From JAALLB01 sp017643495 (GTDB lineage Bacteria > Pseudomonadota > Alphaproteobacteria > Rhizobiales > Rhizobiaceae), in contig OZ244147.1 of the NCBI GenBank assembly GCA_965216105.1, positions 682,001 through 746,000 of the forward strand: a DNA stretch of 64,000 nucleotides, in the 5' to 3' direction. How positions within the stretch are numbered: position 1 is the stretch's first letter; every line of letters starts with the position of its first letter. The notes beneath the pieces are model-generated. The model was not told the DNA's origin, ran no database searches, and saw nothing but the letters and a program-made list of their open reading frames with translations. The translations under genes and the position numbers were made by a program. Positions 36,263-45,339 of this stretch are shown piece by piece.

Positions 36263-37870
36263 ATGGCTCCAGCAAACAAACCCCGTGTACTCGTATCCGA
36301 CAAATTGTCCGAAACCGCTGTCGATATTTTCCGCCAACGCGGAATCGATGTCGATTTCAAACCGGATATCGGCAAGGACAAGGATGCACTCCATGAGATA
36401 ATCGACCAGTATGACGGTCTCGCTATCCGCTCGGCCACCAAGGCAACGGAAAAACTCATCAACAAGGCGGACCGCCTCAAGGTGATCGGTCGCGCAGGCA
36501 TCGGCGTTGACAATGTCGACATTCAGGCAGCATCGCGCAGGGGTGTAATCGTGATGAACACGCCTTTCGGAAACTCGATCACGACTGCGGAACATGCAAT
36601 TTCATTGATGCTTGCCTGTGCAAGACAGATACCGGAAGCCAACAGTTCCACCCATTCAGGCAAATGGGAAAAGTCCCGTTTCATGGGTGTCGAGATAACC
36701 AACAAGGTTCTTGGTCTCATTGGTTGCGGCAATATCGGTTCCATTGTGGCTGACCGGGCGATTGGCCTGAAAATGAAAGTGATCGCCTATGATCCTTTTC
36801 TTTCGGAAGAACGCGCGGAGCAGCTGGGTGTCGAGAAAGTGGAACTCGATGACGTCTTCGCACGTGCCGACTTCATCACGCTGCACGTGCCGCTGACCGA
36901 CAAGACCCGCCATGTTGTCGATGCGGATGCAATTTCGAAAATGAAGGATGGCGTGCGCATCATCAACTGTGCGCGTGGCGGCCTTGTTGTCGAGGAAGCG
37001 CTGGCCGAAGCTCTGAAATCAGGCAAGGTTGCCGGAGCAGCCTTTGATGTGTTCGAGGTGGAGCCGGCGGAATCCAGCCCGCTCTTCAACCTGCCGAATG
37101 TGGTTGTCACCCCCCATCTTGGCGCGGCAACATCGGAAGCACAGGAGAATGTTGCCATTCAGGTTGCCGAACAGATGTCCGACTACCTGATCAAGGGGGC
37201 AGTCAGCAATGCGATCAACATGCCGTCGATCACGGCTGAGGAAGCACCGCGCCTGCTGCCATTCATCAAGCTTGCGGGTCATCTTGGTGCGTTTGTGGGA
37301 CAGGTCACGGATACCCCGATCAAGAAGGTGGAGATCCTTTACGATGGCTCGATTGCCCAGATGAACACCAATGCGCTGACCAGTGCCGCCCTTGCCGGAC
37401 TGATCCGCCCGCAAGTGGCGGATGTGAACATGGTTTCGGCACCTGTGATGGTAAAGGAGCGTGGCATTCAGGTATCGGAAACAAAGCAGGACAAGTCGGG
37501 TGTTTACGAAAGCTACATGAAACTTTCGATCACGACTGCCGAACTGACACGCTCGATTGCCGGTACGGTCTTTTCCGATGGCAAGCCGCGCTTCATCCAG
37601 ATCAAGGGTATCAATCTCGATGCGGATGTCGGGCGCCACATGTTGTATACGACCAATGTCGACCAGCCCGGTATTATCGGCATGCTCGGCCAGATCATGG
37701 GTTCGGGAGACGAGAACATTGCAAACTTCCAGCTTGGCAGGGATCAGGCCGGAGGCAATGCCATCGCGCTTCTCTATCTCGACAAGGCTGTCAGCGACAA
37801 GACGATTGCCGATCTGAGGGCCACCGAAAAATTCCAGCAGATCAAGGCGCTTGAATTCGACGTGGACTAA
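36263..37870 (+). CDS. serA: D-3-phosphoglycerate dehydrogenase
   Basis: 535 residues, the long form. It oxidises 3-phosphoglycerate to 3-phosphohydroxypyruvate. The NAD motif GLIGCGNIGS is near residues 152-161. The catalytic Arg is in NCARGGLV, with the Glu about 30 residues later and His in PHLGAATSEA. An intervening domain (ASB) and a C-terminal ACT domain (about 460-535, YTTNVDQPGIIGMLGQIMG) suggest serine feedback. It follows serC in the same direction, and its stop overlaps the convergent HxlR gene by four bases. Confidence 0.97.
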   Translation: MAPANKPRVLVSDKLSETAVDIFRQRGIDVDFKPDIGKDKDALHEIIDQYDGLAIRSATKATEKLINKADRLKVIGRAGIGVDNVDIQAASRRGVIVMNTPFGNSITTAEHAISLMLACARQIPEANSSTHSGKWEKSRFMGVEITNKVLGLIGCGNIGSIVADRAIGLKMKVIAYDPFLSEERAEQLGVEKVELDDVFARADFITLHVPLTDKTRHVVDADAISKMKDGVRIINCARGGLVVEEALAEALKSGKVAGAAFDVFEVEPAESSPLFNLPNVVVTPHLGAATSEAQENVAIQVAEQMSDYLIKGAVSNAINMPSITAEEAPRLLPFIKLAGHLGAFVGQVTDTPIKKVEILYDGSIAQMNTNALTSAALAGLIRPQVADVNMVSAPVMVKERGIQVSETKQDKSGVYESYMKLSITTAELTRSIAGTVFSDGKPRFIQIKGINLDADVGRHMLYTTNVDQPGIIGMLGQIMGSGDENIANFQLGRDQAGGNAIALLYLDKAVSDKTIADLRATEKFQQIKALEFDVD

Positions 37871-38382
37871 TCCGCTGACTGGCCGGTTTCCTGGCCAGTG
37901 ATACCGGCCGCCTTGCGATAGGCGTTGTCCAGCAATTCCAGAACGGTCATCCCCGGGGTCTTTCGGGGATGGCCAAGGTGAATGTGTCTCAGGTCATCCT
38001 GAAAACGTTCCCACATCTCGTTTCCACCATTCTCGAGCAATTCTGCACGCACGCTCAACTCGTGAGTGGGCGAAAGATGGCGTCTTCCCCAGGCCCCAAG
38101 CTGAACCATCAGGGGCACAAGCTCGATTGATTTTTCGGTAAGGCTGTAAATTGATTTCTGCTTGTGGCCAGGATCCGGTTTTCGCGTCAGTAAGCCTTCG
38201 GAAAGAAGCATCTTCAAACGGGCCGAGAGAATGTTGGATGCAATGCCTTCAAGCGAATTGCCCAGCAATTCCCTGAAAGTCCGGCGGTTTCCGAACATGA
38301 TGTCCCGCAGGATAACCATGGTCCAGCGGTCTCCAATGAGTTCGATTGTCTGGTTGACGGGGCAGCCTGACCGGGTTTTCAT
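37867..38382 (-). CDS. HxlR-family transcriptional regulator
   Basis: 171 residues from ATG 38382. The start has an ATGATCATG pair; the GAGGG box fits the second ATG (8 bases) better than the first (38388). The HxlR signature is clear: CPVNQTIELIGDRWTMVILRDIMFGNRRTFREL, with Cys7 close to the start, then the wing ILSARLKMLLSEGLLTRKPDPGHKQ. The Cys can be a redox or electrophile sensor in this family. It is divergent from the DUF1428 gene with shared operators in between. Confidence 0.92.
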   Translation of the reverse strand: MKTRSGCPVNQTIELIGDRWTMVILRDIMFGNRRTFRELLGNSLEGIASNILSARLKMLLSEGLLTRKPDPGHKQKSIYSLTEKSIELVPLMVQLGAWGRRHLSPTHELSVRAELLENGGNEMWERFQDDLRHIHLGHPRKTPGMTVLELLDNAYRKAAGITGQETGQSAD

Positions 38383-38403
38383 GATCATTCCCTCAAAGCA
38401 AAA

Positions 38404-38463
38404 ACTGATTGCAATATAAAATCGGTTATGGCAAAACTCAACTGATTGTAAGTTGCAATCAGT
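38404..38463. promoter_or_regulatory. Inverted and direct repeats, probable HxlR operator
   Basis: ACTGATTG (38441-38448) and CAATCAGT (38456-38463) form a perfect 8-bp inverted repeat with a 7-base spacer. A further ACTGATTG copy lies at 38404-38411. All sit in the 97-base gap between the HxlR and DUF1428 genes, where an HxlR dimer would control both. Confidence 0.75.
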
Positions 38464-38479
38464 ATATGGAGATTGTGAA

Positions 38480-38833
38480 ATGACATATGTAGACGGATTT
38501 GTTGCACCTGTGCCTGACGCAAACAAGGAAGAGTTTATCAAACATGCACGTGTCGCGGCAGAGGTATTCAAGCGCCATGGCGCATTGAAGGTCGTGGAAA
38601 CCTGGGGTGATGACGTGCCGGAAGGCAAGGTGACTTCCCTGCCGATGGCAGTCAAATGCAAGGAAGGTGAAAGCGTTGTGTTTTCCTGGGTTGTCTGGCC
38701 GTCCAAGGAAGTCCGGGAAAAGGGTATGGCTGCCCTGATGGAGGATCCTGACATGAGTGAGGAAGCAAACCCGATGCCGTTTGACGCCAGCCGCCTCATT
38801 TATGGGGGCTTTGAAGTGGTGCTTGAGGTCTGA
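38480..38833 (+). CDS. DUF1428 protein
   Basis: 117 residues from ATG 38480. The sequence YVDGFVAPVPDANKEEFIKHA...VVETWGDDVPEGKVTS...FSWVVWPSKE...RLIYGGFEVVLE matches DUF1428, a dimeric alpha/beta-barrel (EthD-like) family of unknown activity. It is divergent from HxlR, its probable repressor, which suggests a role in handling a small toxic compound; this is inference. Confidence 0.9.
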   Translation: MTYVDGFVAPVPDANKEEFIKHARVAAEVFKRHGALKVVETWGDDVPEGKVTSLPMAVKCKEGESVVFSWVVWPSKEVREKGMAALMEDPDMSEEANPMPFDASRLIYGGFEVVLEV

Positions 38834-38858
38834 AGCTCCGGGCCCGGGTTCTGCTGAA

Positions 38859-39770
38859 CTAGATCGCGGCTTTTGCACCAACCTTTTTCTGGGCGAGGGC
38901 AATACCGCCCAGAACAAGCACAAAGCCGATCGCATGGTAGGGCTGGAAGGTTTCGCCAAGTATGATGATGGCGAGAATGGTTCCGAAAACCGGCACCAGA
39001 TTGATGAACAGACCGCCACGGTTCGAACCGATCTGTTCCAGTCCCATAACCCAGAAAAACTGTGAGACAAGAGACGGGAAGATGCCGGCATAAAGGATTG
39101 CACCCCAGCCGGTTGCATCCGGCATGATCAGACGACCGGCTTGTGCCTCATAGACCGTGAACGGTATGGAAGTCAGCATCGCGGCGATGCTCAAGACCGT
39201 CAGAAAACTGACCAGATGTATCCGGGGCTTGTTGCTGATGATGACGGAATAGACACCGTAAAAGAAAACGGCCAGCAACATCAGCATGTCACCCAGATTG
39301 GCATCGCCACTCAGCAGTGCCATCACATTGCCGCGCGAAACGGTGATGATCACACCACATAGGGCGATTGCAAAACCGACCATCTGGAATATCGTCGTGC
39401 GGGTACGGAACAGGAGATAGTTCAGGATGAATACAATCAGCGGCATCGAGGCCTGTTCAATCGCAACATTGATGGCACTGGTGTAATTCAGCGACAGATA
39501 GAGCAGGTTGTTGAACAGCATGAAACCGATGGTTCCGCACAGGCAAAGAAATGGAAGGTGCCTGCGGATAACCGGCCAGTCGCGTTTCAGGTGAGGCCAT
39601 GCAAAGGGCAGGAGAACGATTGTTGCGATAATCCAGCGCAAGGTTGTCAGAAGAAATGGTGAAACATGGCCTGCAGCAATTTTTCCCGCTACCGCATTGC
39701 CGCCCCAGAAAAGGGTAGTAAGTGCCAGCAGAAGATACGGGTTGGTCAGCGGGGAATTGTTGTTGTGCAT
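38859..39770 (-). CDS. EamA/DMT-superfamily transporter
   Basis: 303 residues from ATG 39770; an in-frame TTG at 39800 is an alternative. Ten hydrophobic helices are in two repeats, with the EamA opening LLLALTTLFWGGNAVAGKIAAGHVSP and a terminal GFVLVLGGIALAQKK. The family exports amino acids or other small metabolites. Substrate unknown; no operon partner. Confidence 0.9.
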   Translation of the reverse strand: MHNNNSPLTNPYLLLALTTLFWGGNAVAGKIAAGHVSPFLLTTLRWIIATIVLLPFAWPHLKRDWPVIRRHLPFLCLCGTIGFMLFNNLLYLSLNYTSAINVAIEQASMPLIVFILNYLLFRTRTTIFQMVGFAIALCGVIITVSRGNVMALLSGDANLGDMLMLLAVFFYGVYSVIISNKPRIHLVSFLTVLSIAAMLTSIPFTVYEAQAGRLIMPDATGWGAILYAGIFPSLVSQFFWVMGLEQIGSNRGGLFINLVPVFGTILAIIILGETFQPYHAIGFVLVLGGIALAQKKVGAKAAI

Positions 39771-40125
39771 GGGGCCAGACTTTTTCACCGTGCGGTGCAA
39801 TGAGAGTTGCAGGCAGAATGGTTTCGCCCTGCAGGTTCCGGGAGACTAGACCTTTTGACCCTGGCAATAAACCCGTGTCCGGCACCTTTTTGGGGCACGA
39901 CCGGGCGGCAAGCGCGTTGGCAATTGTGCAGAAATGCACTTGTTTGCAGCCCGGTTTCCACATTCAATCGGTTTCAGCGCTTGATGTGGCAATTGTTTTT
40001 AGCCTAAGAAAGCCCGTAACTTTGTCGGCGATGGTGACTGGCCATCGTTTTTACGCGGCCATTCTTCCGGTTGGCGGGCGGGTTGCACCCAGACGCAGAC
40101 GACAGATAAAGCAAACGGAAATTTC
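39771..40125. other. Divergent promoter region between EamA gene and purA
   Basis: 355 bases. No RNA fold, repeat or small gene that I can support. It should contain the purA promoter and the EamA promoter. Confidence 0.4.
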
Positions 40126-41424
40126 ATGACAAACGTGGCAGTGGTTGGCTCCCAGTGGGGAGACGAAGGCAAGGGCAAGATTGTTGACTGGTTGTCGGAG
40201 CGTGCCGACCTGGTTGTACGTTTCCAGGGCGGGCACAATGCCGGCCATACACTTGTGATTGACGGGAAGACTTACAAGTTGAGTCTGCTCCCCTCCGGCG
40301 TTGTACGAGAAGGCAAGCTTGCGGTTATCGGCAACGGGGTGGTGATCGATCCCCATGCGCTGATGGCGGAGATTGACCGGTTGGGCGAACAGGATGTGAA
40401 GGTTACGCCCGAGAACCTGCGGATTGCAGAAAACGCAACGCTCATTCTTTCACTGCACCGCGAGCTTGATGCGATCCGCGAGGATGCAGCTTCCAATTCG
40501 GGCACAAAGATCGGTACAACAAGAAGGGGCATCGGCCCGGCATATGAAGACAAGGTCGGTCGTCGTGCCATCCGGGTTCTTGACCTTGCCAACACGGAAA
40601 GCCTGGGTCCGAAAATTGACCGGCTGTTGACGCACCACAATGCGCTGCGCAGGGGGCTCGGCCAGCCTGAAGTTTCCTATGATGTGATTTTCAGGGAGCT
40701 TGAAGAGGTTGCTGACCGCATTGTCCCGTTCAGTGAGCCGGTTTGGCGGCTGCTTGAAAAGGCAAAGCGTGAGGGTTCGCGCATCCTGTTTGAAGGGGCA
40801 CAGGGAACGCTTCTCGATATTGACCACGGAACCTATCCGTTTGTTACCTCATCAAACACGGTTGCCGGGCAGGCTGCTGCCGGTTCGGGCACCGGGCCTG
40901 GTTCGGTCGGCTATGTACTGGGCATTACAAAGGCTTATACTACCCGTGTCGGCGAAGGGCCGTTTCCAACCGAACTGGATGACGATATCGGCCAGTTTCT
41001 GGGTGAGCGCGGTCATGAATTCGGTACGGTTACCGGTCGGCAGCGACGCTGCGGCTGGTTTGACGCAGTACTGGTTCGCCAGTCGGTCGCAACCAACGGA
41101 ATGCACGGTATTGCACTGACCAAGCTTGATGTGCTGGACGGTCTGGAGGAAATCAAGATATGCGTCGGCTACCGGCTGGATGGTGAGGAAATCGACTATC
41201 TTCCGGCAAGTCAGGGCCGACAGGCCAGGGTTGAACCAATCTATGAAACGCTGGAAGGCTGGAAAGAAACAACGGTTGGCGCAAGAAGCTGGAACGATTT
41301 GCCTGCTCAGGCTGTTAAATATGTCAGGCATGTGGAAGAATTGATCGGGGCTCCGGTAGCCCTTCTTTCAACAAGTCCTGAACGGGATGATACAATACTT
41401 GTTCATGACCCGTTTGAGGACTAA
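40126..41424 (+). CDS. purA: Adenylosuccinate synthetase
   Basis: 432 residues. It joins IMP and aspartate using GTP in AMP synthesis. The P-loop-like GSQWGDEGKGK (residues 8-18) carries catalytic Asp13; FQGGHNAGHT holds the catalytic His; GTTRRGIGPAYEDK and TTTGRQRRCGW-type segments (here TVTGRQRRCGW) are present. It stands alone, upstream of a large unknown gene, as in other rhizobia (purA - hypothetical - rpoH). Confidence 0.97.
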   Translation: MTNVAVVGSQWGDEGKGKIVDWLSERADLVVRFQGGHNAGHTLVIDGKTYKLSLLPSGVVREGKLAVIGNGVVIDPHALMAEIDRLGEQDVKVTPENLRIAENATLILSLHRELDAIREDAASNSGTKIGTTRRGIGPAYEDKVGRRAIRVLDLANTESLGPKIDRLLTHHNALRRGLGQPEVSYDVIFRELEEVADRIVPFSEPVWRLLEKAKREGSRILFEGAQGTLLDIDHGTYPFVTSSNTVAGQAAAGSGTGPGSVGYVLGITKAYTTRVGEGPFPTELDDDIGQFLGERGHEFGTVTGRQRRCGWFDAVLVRQSVATNGMHGIALTKLDVLDGLEEIKICVGYRLDGEEIDYLPASQGRQARVEPIYETLEGWKETTVGARSWNDLPAQAVKYVRHVEELIGAPVALLSTSPERDDTILVHDPFED

Positions 41425-41495
41425 TAATTAAGAATGGAAGTACCGGAGACGGGCCGGCTACTTTGTGAAATGGGTAAAGGTGCGCGTGTTCGGGG

Positions 41496-43328
41496 ATGGC
41501 TGATTATTATTCAATACTGAAAAAGACCGTTTCAGGTCTGAGCAAAAATACACCGGAAATTCGCGCTGCCGTCTATTCCAAGGCCCGTACTGCCATTGAG
41601 AAACAGCTTCGGGGGTTGACCCCTGCGCCAAGCGAGGCAGCGATTGCCGGTCAAATGGATGCGCTTGAAGAAGCAATCCTGCTTCTTGAATCAGAGCATC
41701 AATCCGTTGCCGGTGCCCAGGATGCACCAGAGGCCGATGCTGCACCGCCAACACCCGGTTCTTCTGTAGCGGCAGGGGCGGGCGCTTCAGCGATCGCATC
41801 ACAGGAACCTGACCCTGATCCGGCGCCTGCGACAAGCGGGGATGTGCCACCACCGCCGCCACCCCAACAACCAAGTCCTGCCCAACCCGTCCAGGAACCG
41901 CCAACAGCAACCTTGCCCCCGGAAACGGACACACCACCGCCTGCCGACAGCGGCCCGTTTGCTGCTGATGCGGGAACAGGTCCTGCGCACACGGCGGAAA
42001 GCGCGGTGCCGACCAAGCCGCCGGTTACACCATCAGATCCGCTGATGGACGTGGTTTCCGAACAGCAACCGTCTCCCGGTGCTGCCCAGTCGCATAGTGG
42101 CGTCCAGACCACTGCGGATGCGCTCGATGCGATGTCCACGGCTGTCAATGAAGGCAAGGCGAGCGCGGCGCCAGAAAGTGTCACGCTGGATGATGACCGC
42201 GAACCCGGCGTAACAGAACGATCAGCACCCGCCAAAAAGGGCGGCTTTGGCCGTATCGGGCTGATTGCACTTGTTGCATTGCTGCTTGGCGGTGCGGGCT
42301 ATGCTGCCTGGATCAACAAGGATGCACTTCTTGAGAGTGGTCAGGAACTTGTTTCTGCATCAGGCGATGGCGAGAGCACAGATTCGGAGACTGCTGACAG
42401 CAGTTCCGACAAGGAAGCTGTGAGAATTGGTGAAAATGGTGAGGATGCCTCTGCCGGACCGGTGGATGAAGATTCAACCGCCAGCGGAGAAACGGAACTT
42501 CCGGCCATCACCACCGATGAAACGGATACCACTGAAGAGCCTGATGCCGGCGAAGAACCGGCAGGCAATGAACCGGATATTGAAGAACTGGCACAACAGG
42601 AACCTTCAACCGGCAATGACACGGATGGTGAGCAGCCTACGGATACAGGTGAAACTGACGGAAGCGATACGGATACGCAAACCGGAGAATCACTGGAGCC
42701 GGAAACACCTTCCACTGCGGATGCAGAAACTCCCGATAACGAAAATGCTGCTTCCAATGACAGCCAACCGGCAATACCGGCCAATGGTGAAGTTGCATAC
42801 CTTTATGAAGAGGGCAGTGCCGGAACCGGGGCAACCCGCACCAATGCAAGTGTCAATTGGACGGTAGAACGCCAGCAGGTGGAAAGCGGCAGCACACAAG
42901 AGCCTGTCATCATCGGTAGCATGCAGGTTCCGGAAAAAGACCTTTCTGTGAGAATTGTCATCAAGCGCAATGTTGACGAGGCATTGTCAGCCAGTCACCT
43001 GATCGAGTTGCGTTTTGACCTGCCTCAGGGTTTTGACGGGCAGGGTGTTGAGGAGATCGCCCGGTTTGTGATGAAAAACACGGAAGAGGCCAGGGGCGAG
43101 GCGCTTGTTGCTGTTCCGGTCAAGGTCAGTGAGGGATTCTTCCTCGTTGCCCTCGACAATCTTCCGCAAGCCGTCGAGGTCAATACACAGCTTCTCGAAG
43201 CCGGTGGATGGATCGACATACCGGTCAGCTATTCAACCGGCCGCCGCGCATTGCTGACCCTAGAAAAGGGTACATCCGGGCGGGCTGCCTTCGAGGAAGC
43301 GTTCAACGACTGGAAGAACCGGCAGTAG
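41496..43328 (+). CDS. Large single-TM envelope protein, Pro-rich and acidic
   Basis: 610 residues. A short helical N-domain (1-70, LKKTVSGLSKNTPEIRAAVYSKARTAIEKQL) is followed by a Pro/Ala/Gln-rich disordered stretch (75-245) with a PPPPPPQQPSPAQP run. One TM lies at 253-272 (RIGLIALVALLLGGAGYAAW), then an acidic Glu/Asp/Thr/Ser stretch (285-430), then a globular beta-rich C-domain (about 435-610) that would be periplasmic. Conserved position between purA and rpoH. Function unknown; the layout suggests a cytoplasm-to-periplasm linker. Confidence 0.75.
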   Translation: MADYYSILKKTVSGLSKNTPEIRAAVYSKARTAIEKQLRGLTPAPSEAAIAGQMDALEEAILLLESEHQSVAGAQDAPEADAAPPTPGSSVAAGAGASAIASQEPDPDPAPATSGDVPPPPPPQQPSPAQPVQEPPTATLPPETDTPPPADSGPFAADAGTGPAHTAESAVPTKPPVTPSDPLMDVVSEQQPSPGAAQSHSGVQTTADALDAMSTAVNEGKASAAPESVTLDDDREPGVTERSAPAKKGGFGRIGLIALVALLLGGAGYAAWINKDALLESGQELVSASGDGESTDSETADSSSDKEAVRIGENGEDASAGPVDEDSTASGETELPAITTDETDTTEEPDAGEEPAGNEPDIEELAQQEPSTGNDTDGEQPTDTGETDGSDTDTQTGESLEPETPSTADAETPDNENAASNDSQPAIPANGEVAYLYEEGSAGTGATRTNASVNWTVERQQVESGSTQEPVIIGSMQVPEKDLSVRIVIKRNVDEALSASHLIELRFDLPQGFDGQGVEEIARFVMKNTEEARGEALVAVPVKVSEGFFLVALDNLPQAVEVNTQLLEAGGWIDIPVSYSTGRRALLTLEKGTSGRAAFEEAFNDWKNRQ

Positions 43329-43356
43329 CAATCAGGCATTCTGGAATCCGAATTAA

Positions 43357-43390
43357 AAAACCGGCGCCACGTGTGTGACGCCGGTTTTCT
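43357..43390. terminator. Bidirectional terminator
   Basis: Ten-bp stem AAAACCGGCG / CGCCGGTTTT with A-run left and T-run right; it serves both the large envelope protein and the convergent peroxiredoxin gene. Confidence 0.92.
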
Positions 43391-43407
43391 TGTTTCAGGC
43401 AGGAAGT

Positions 43408-43944
43408 CTACAGGCTTACCAGTTCGCCTCGTGCCGGATAGTCTTTCTCGATCACGAATTTTGCAGCGCCAAGAATGTCGGAAAGCTGTGGCCGGGCAAA
43501 CGGCATGGTCTGGACCGATGAGAAATAAAGGGTTCCGTCAGGGCGTACCATAAACAGGCCCGGCTCTGAGAAATGTTCCGGCTCGCTGCTGTCAGGGCGA
43601 CCGGCAGAGACATGCAATCCCCACTCAAGTGCCTTGTCCAGCCCGATACCATAGCCAAGATCAAGACCGTCAAGTTCCCATTCATCCCGTGATTTTTCCG
43701 CACGGTCACTGTCATCTGCAGAAACTGCCACGACATTGATGCCGGTTTTAGCAAAGTCCTCTTTCATTGAAAGAAGCTCCTGCAACTGTTTCTTGCAGAT
43801 GGGGCAGTGATAGCCACGATAGAACACGACAAGTGTAAAGTGCTCGGGCTTTTGTTCTGCAAGGGACCAGTTTCCGCCACCAATCAGGGAAAAATCCAAT
43901 GAAGGGGTTTGGGTGCGAGGCAGAACGACATTGTGTTGTGTCAT
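43408..43944 (-). CDS. Peroxiredoxin-like (AhpC/TSA) protein
   Basis: 178 residues from ATG 43944 (GGAG upstream; the extension to 44022 runs through the rpoH terminator). Thioredoxin fold with the active site YRGYHCPICKKQL: Cys47 and Cys50 form a CxxC pair in place of the single peroxidatic Cys, typical of the AhpC/TSA-like subgroup. It probably reduces peroxides or disulfides. It sits between the envelope protein and rpoH. Confidence 0.88.
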   Translation of the reverse strand: MTQHNVVLPRTQTPSLDFSLIGGGNWSLAEQKPEHFTLVVFYRGYHCPICKKQLQELLSMKEDFAKTGINVVAVSADDSDRAEKSRDEWELDGLDLGYGIGLDKALEWGLHVSAGRPDSSEPEHFSEPGLFMVRPDGTLYFSSVQTMPFARPQLSDILGAAKFVIEKDYPARGELVSL

Positions 43945-43990
43945 GTTTACTCCTTTTGCTGATGGTTCCTGATGCAGGTCTGCTGCAAAA

Positions 43991-44015
43991 GAAAAGGGCC
44001 GGAAAACCGGCCCTT
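43991..44015 (-). terminator. Rho-independent terminator after rpoH
   Basis: Stem AAGGGCCGG / CCGGCCCTT with AAAA loop and a T-run in the minus direction, 26 bases past the rpoH stop. Confidence 0.85.
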
Positions 44016-44040
44016 GTTTCAAAGACGGTCAGCCATTCGG

Positions 44041-44949
44041 CTACCCGGCATGGTGCTCCAGTTCCGGGTTGGGGCGGGCCAGTTCCTTGGCGGCATTCAC
44101 CATGGCTTTCTGGACTTTCTCGAATGCCCGGACTTCAATCTGGCGTACCCGTTCCCTTGAAATGTCGAACTCGGAGGAAAGTTCCTCAAGTGTGATCGGC
44201 TTTTCTTCAAGTCTGCGGGCGAGGAAAATCCGCTTCTCGCGATCGTTGAGAACCTCAAGCGATTGCGCAAGCATTTCACGGCGGCTTTCCAGCTCATCCT
44301 GCTTGATCAGCGTTTTCTCGGCACTGTCGCTTTCATCCACGAGCCAGTCCTGCCATTCACCGCTTTCCCCTTCCGATGCCTTGATCGGAGAGTTGAGGGA
44401 GGCATCACCACCCATGCGGCGGTTCATGGAAACCACTTCTTCTTCGGAGACACCCAGTTGCGTTGCGATCTGTTCAATCTGGTCAGGCCGCAAATCACCA
44501 TCATCAAGTGCCTGAATCCGGCTTTTTGCCTTGCGCAGGTTGAAGAACAGGCGCTTCTGGTTTGCAGTCGTGCCCATTTTGACAAGTGACCATGAACGCA
44601 GGATGTATTCCTGGATTGCGGCCTTGATCCACCACATTGCATATGTGGCGAGGCGGAAGCCCCGGTCCGGGTCGAATTTCTTGACAGCCTGCATCAGGCC
44701 GACATTGCCCTCGGAGACAACCTCGCCGATTGGCAGGCCATAGCCGCGATAGCCCATGGCAATCTTGGCAACGAGGCGCAGGTGGCTTGTTACCAGCTTG
44801 TGTGCCGCTCCACGGTCATCATGCTCAAGATAACGCTTGGCCAGCATGAATTCCTCATCCGGCTCCAGCATGGGAAATTTTCTGATTTCCTGAAGGTATC
44901 GGCTCAATCCGTTTCCGGTTGAAGCGATTGTTGGTAAAGTTTGGGCCAT
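44041..44949 (-). CDS. rpoH: RNA polymerase sigma-32 factor RpoH
   Basis: 302 residues from ATG 44949 (GAGAGGG upstream). Region 2 is in LRLVAKIAMGYRGYGLPIGEVVSEGNVGLMQAVKKFDPDRGFRLATYAMWWIKAAIQEYIL-like sequence starting near residue 70; the RpoH box QKRLFFNLRKAKSRI is near 133; region 4 HTH (ITLEELSSEFDISRERVRQIEVRAFEKVQKAM) is at the end. It directs heat-shock transcription, and ftsH in this window is a likely target. Confidence 0.96.
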   Translation of the reverse strand: MAQTLPTIASTGNGLSRYLQEIRKFPMLEPDEEFMLAKRYLEHDDRGAAHKLVTSHLRLVAKIAMGYRGYGLPIGEVVSEGNVGLMQAVKKFDPDRGFRLATYAMWWIKAAIQEYILRSWSLVKMGTTANQKRLFFNLRKAKSRIQALDDGDLRPDQIEQIATQLGVSEEEVVSMNRRMGGDASLNSPIKASEGESGEWQDWLVDESDSAEKTLIKQDELESRREMLAQSLEVLNDREKRIFLARRLEEKPITLEELSSEFDISRERVRQIEVRAFEKVQKAMVNAAKELARPNPELEHHAG

Positions 44950-45339
44950 AAAGCACCCTCTCCCTTTTGTTCGGTTTTCACTCCCTCTTGGAGGCAAGTG
45001 ATTTCAATCAATATATAGGTATTGTCAGCACTTTTTGCATGAAATTTTGGCAATGTAGCGTCATGTGAGCATTCCTGCCGGTTCAGGGTGCAATGATGCA
45101 TCCGTTTTTTGGTTCAAAATAATTTTCAACCTTTTGAAATATAACAAGAAAAACAAGACACAAATAAACTTCACCCAATAGCTCAACTATATGTGATCGG
45201 GCTGATTCAGAGCTTGCGAGCAAGTCCAGACTGTTCTTTTTGCGAACCGGAGCCGGAAAAAAAGCCCGGCAAGGGACAGGGTACGGGTCATATTGCAGTA
45301 TCTAACTGCCGTTTAAACCAGTGATTTCGCGGGTTGTAG
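44950..45339. other. rpoH upstream region
   Basis: 390 bases holding the rpoH promoter(s) and the end of the pseudouridine synthase transcript. AT-rich at 45110-45180, with an inverted repeat TTTCAA-CCTT-TTGAAA (45124-45139). No gene or clear RNA fold seen; I cannot place the promoter with confidence. Confidence 0.35.

Noticed and set aside
38383..38799. N-terminal extension of the HxlR gene up to 38799
   Set aside because: It runs antisense through the whole DUF1428 gene; the HxlR family start and ribosome site are at 38382.
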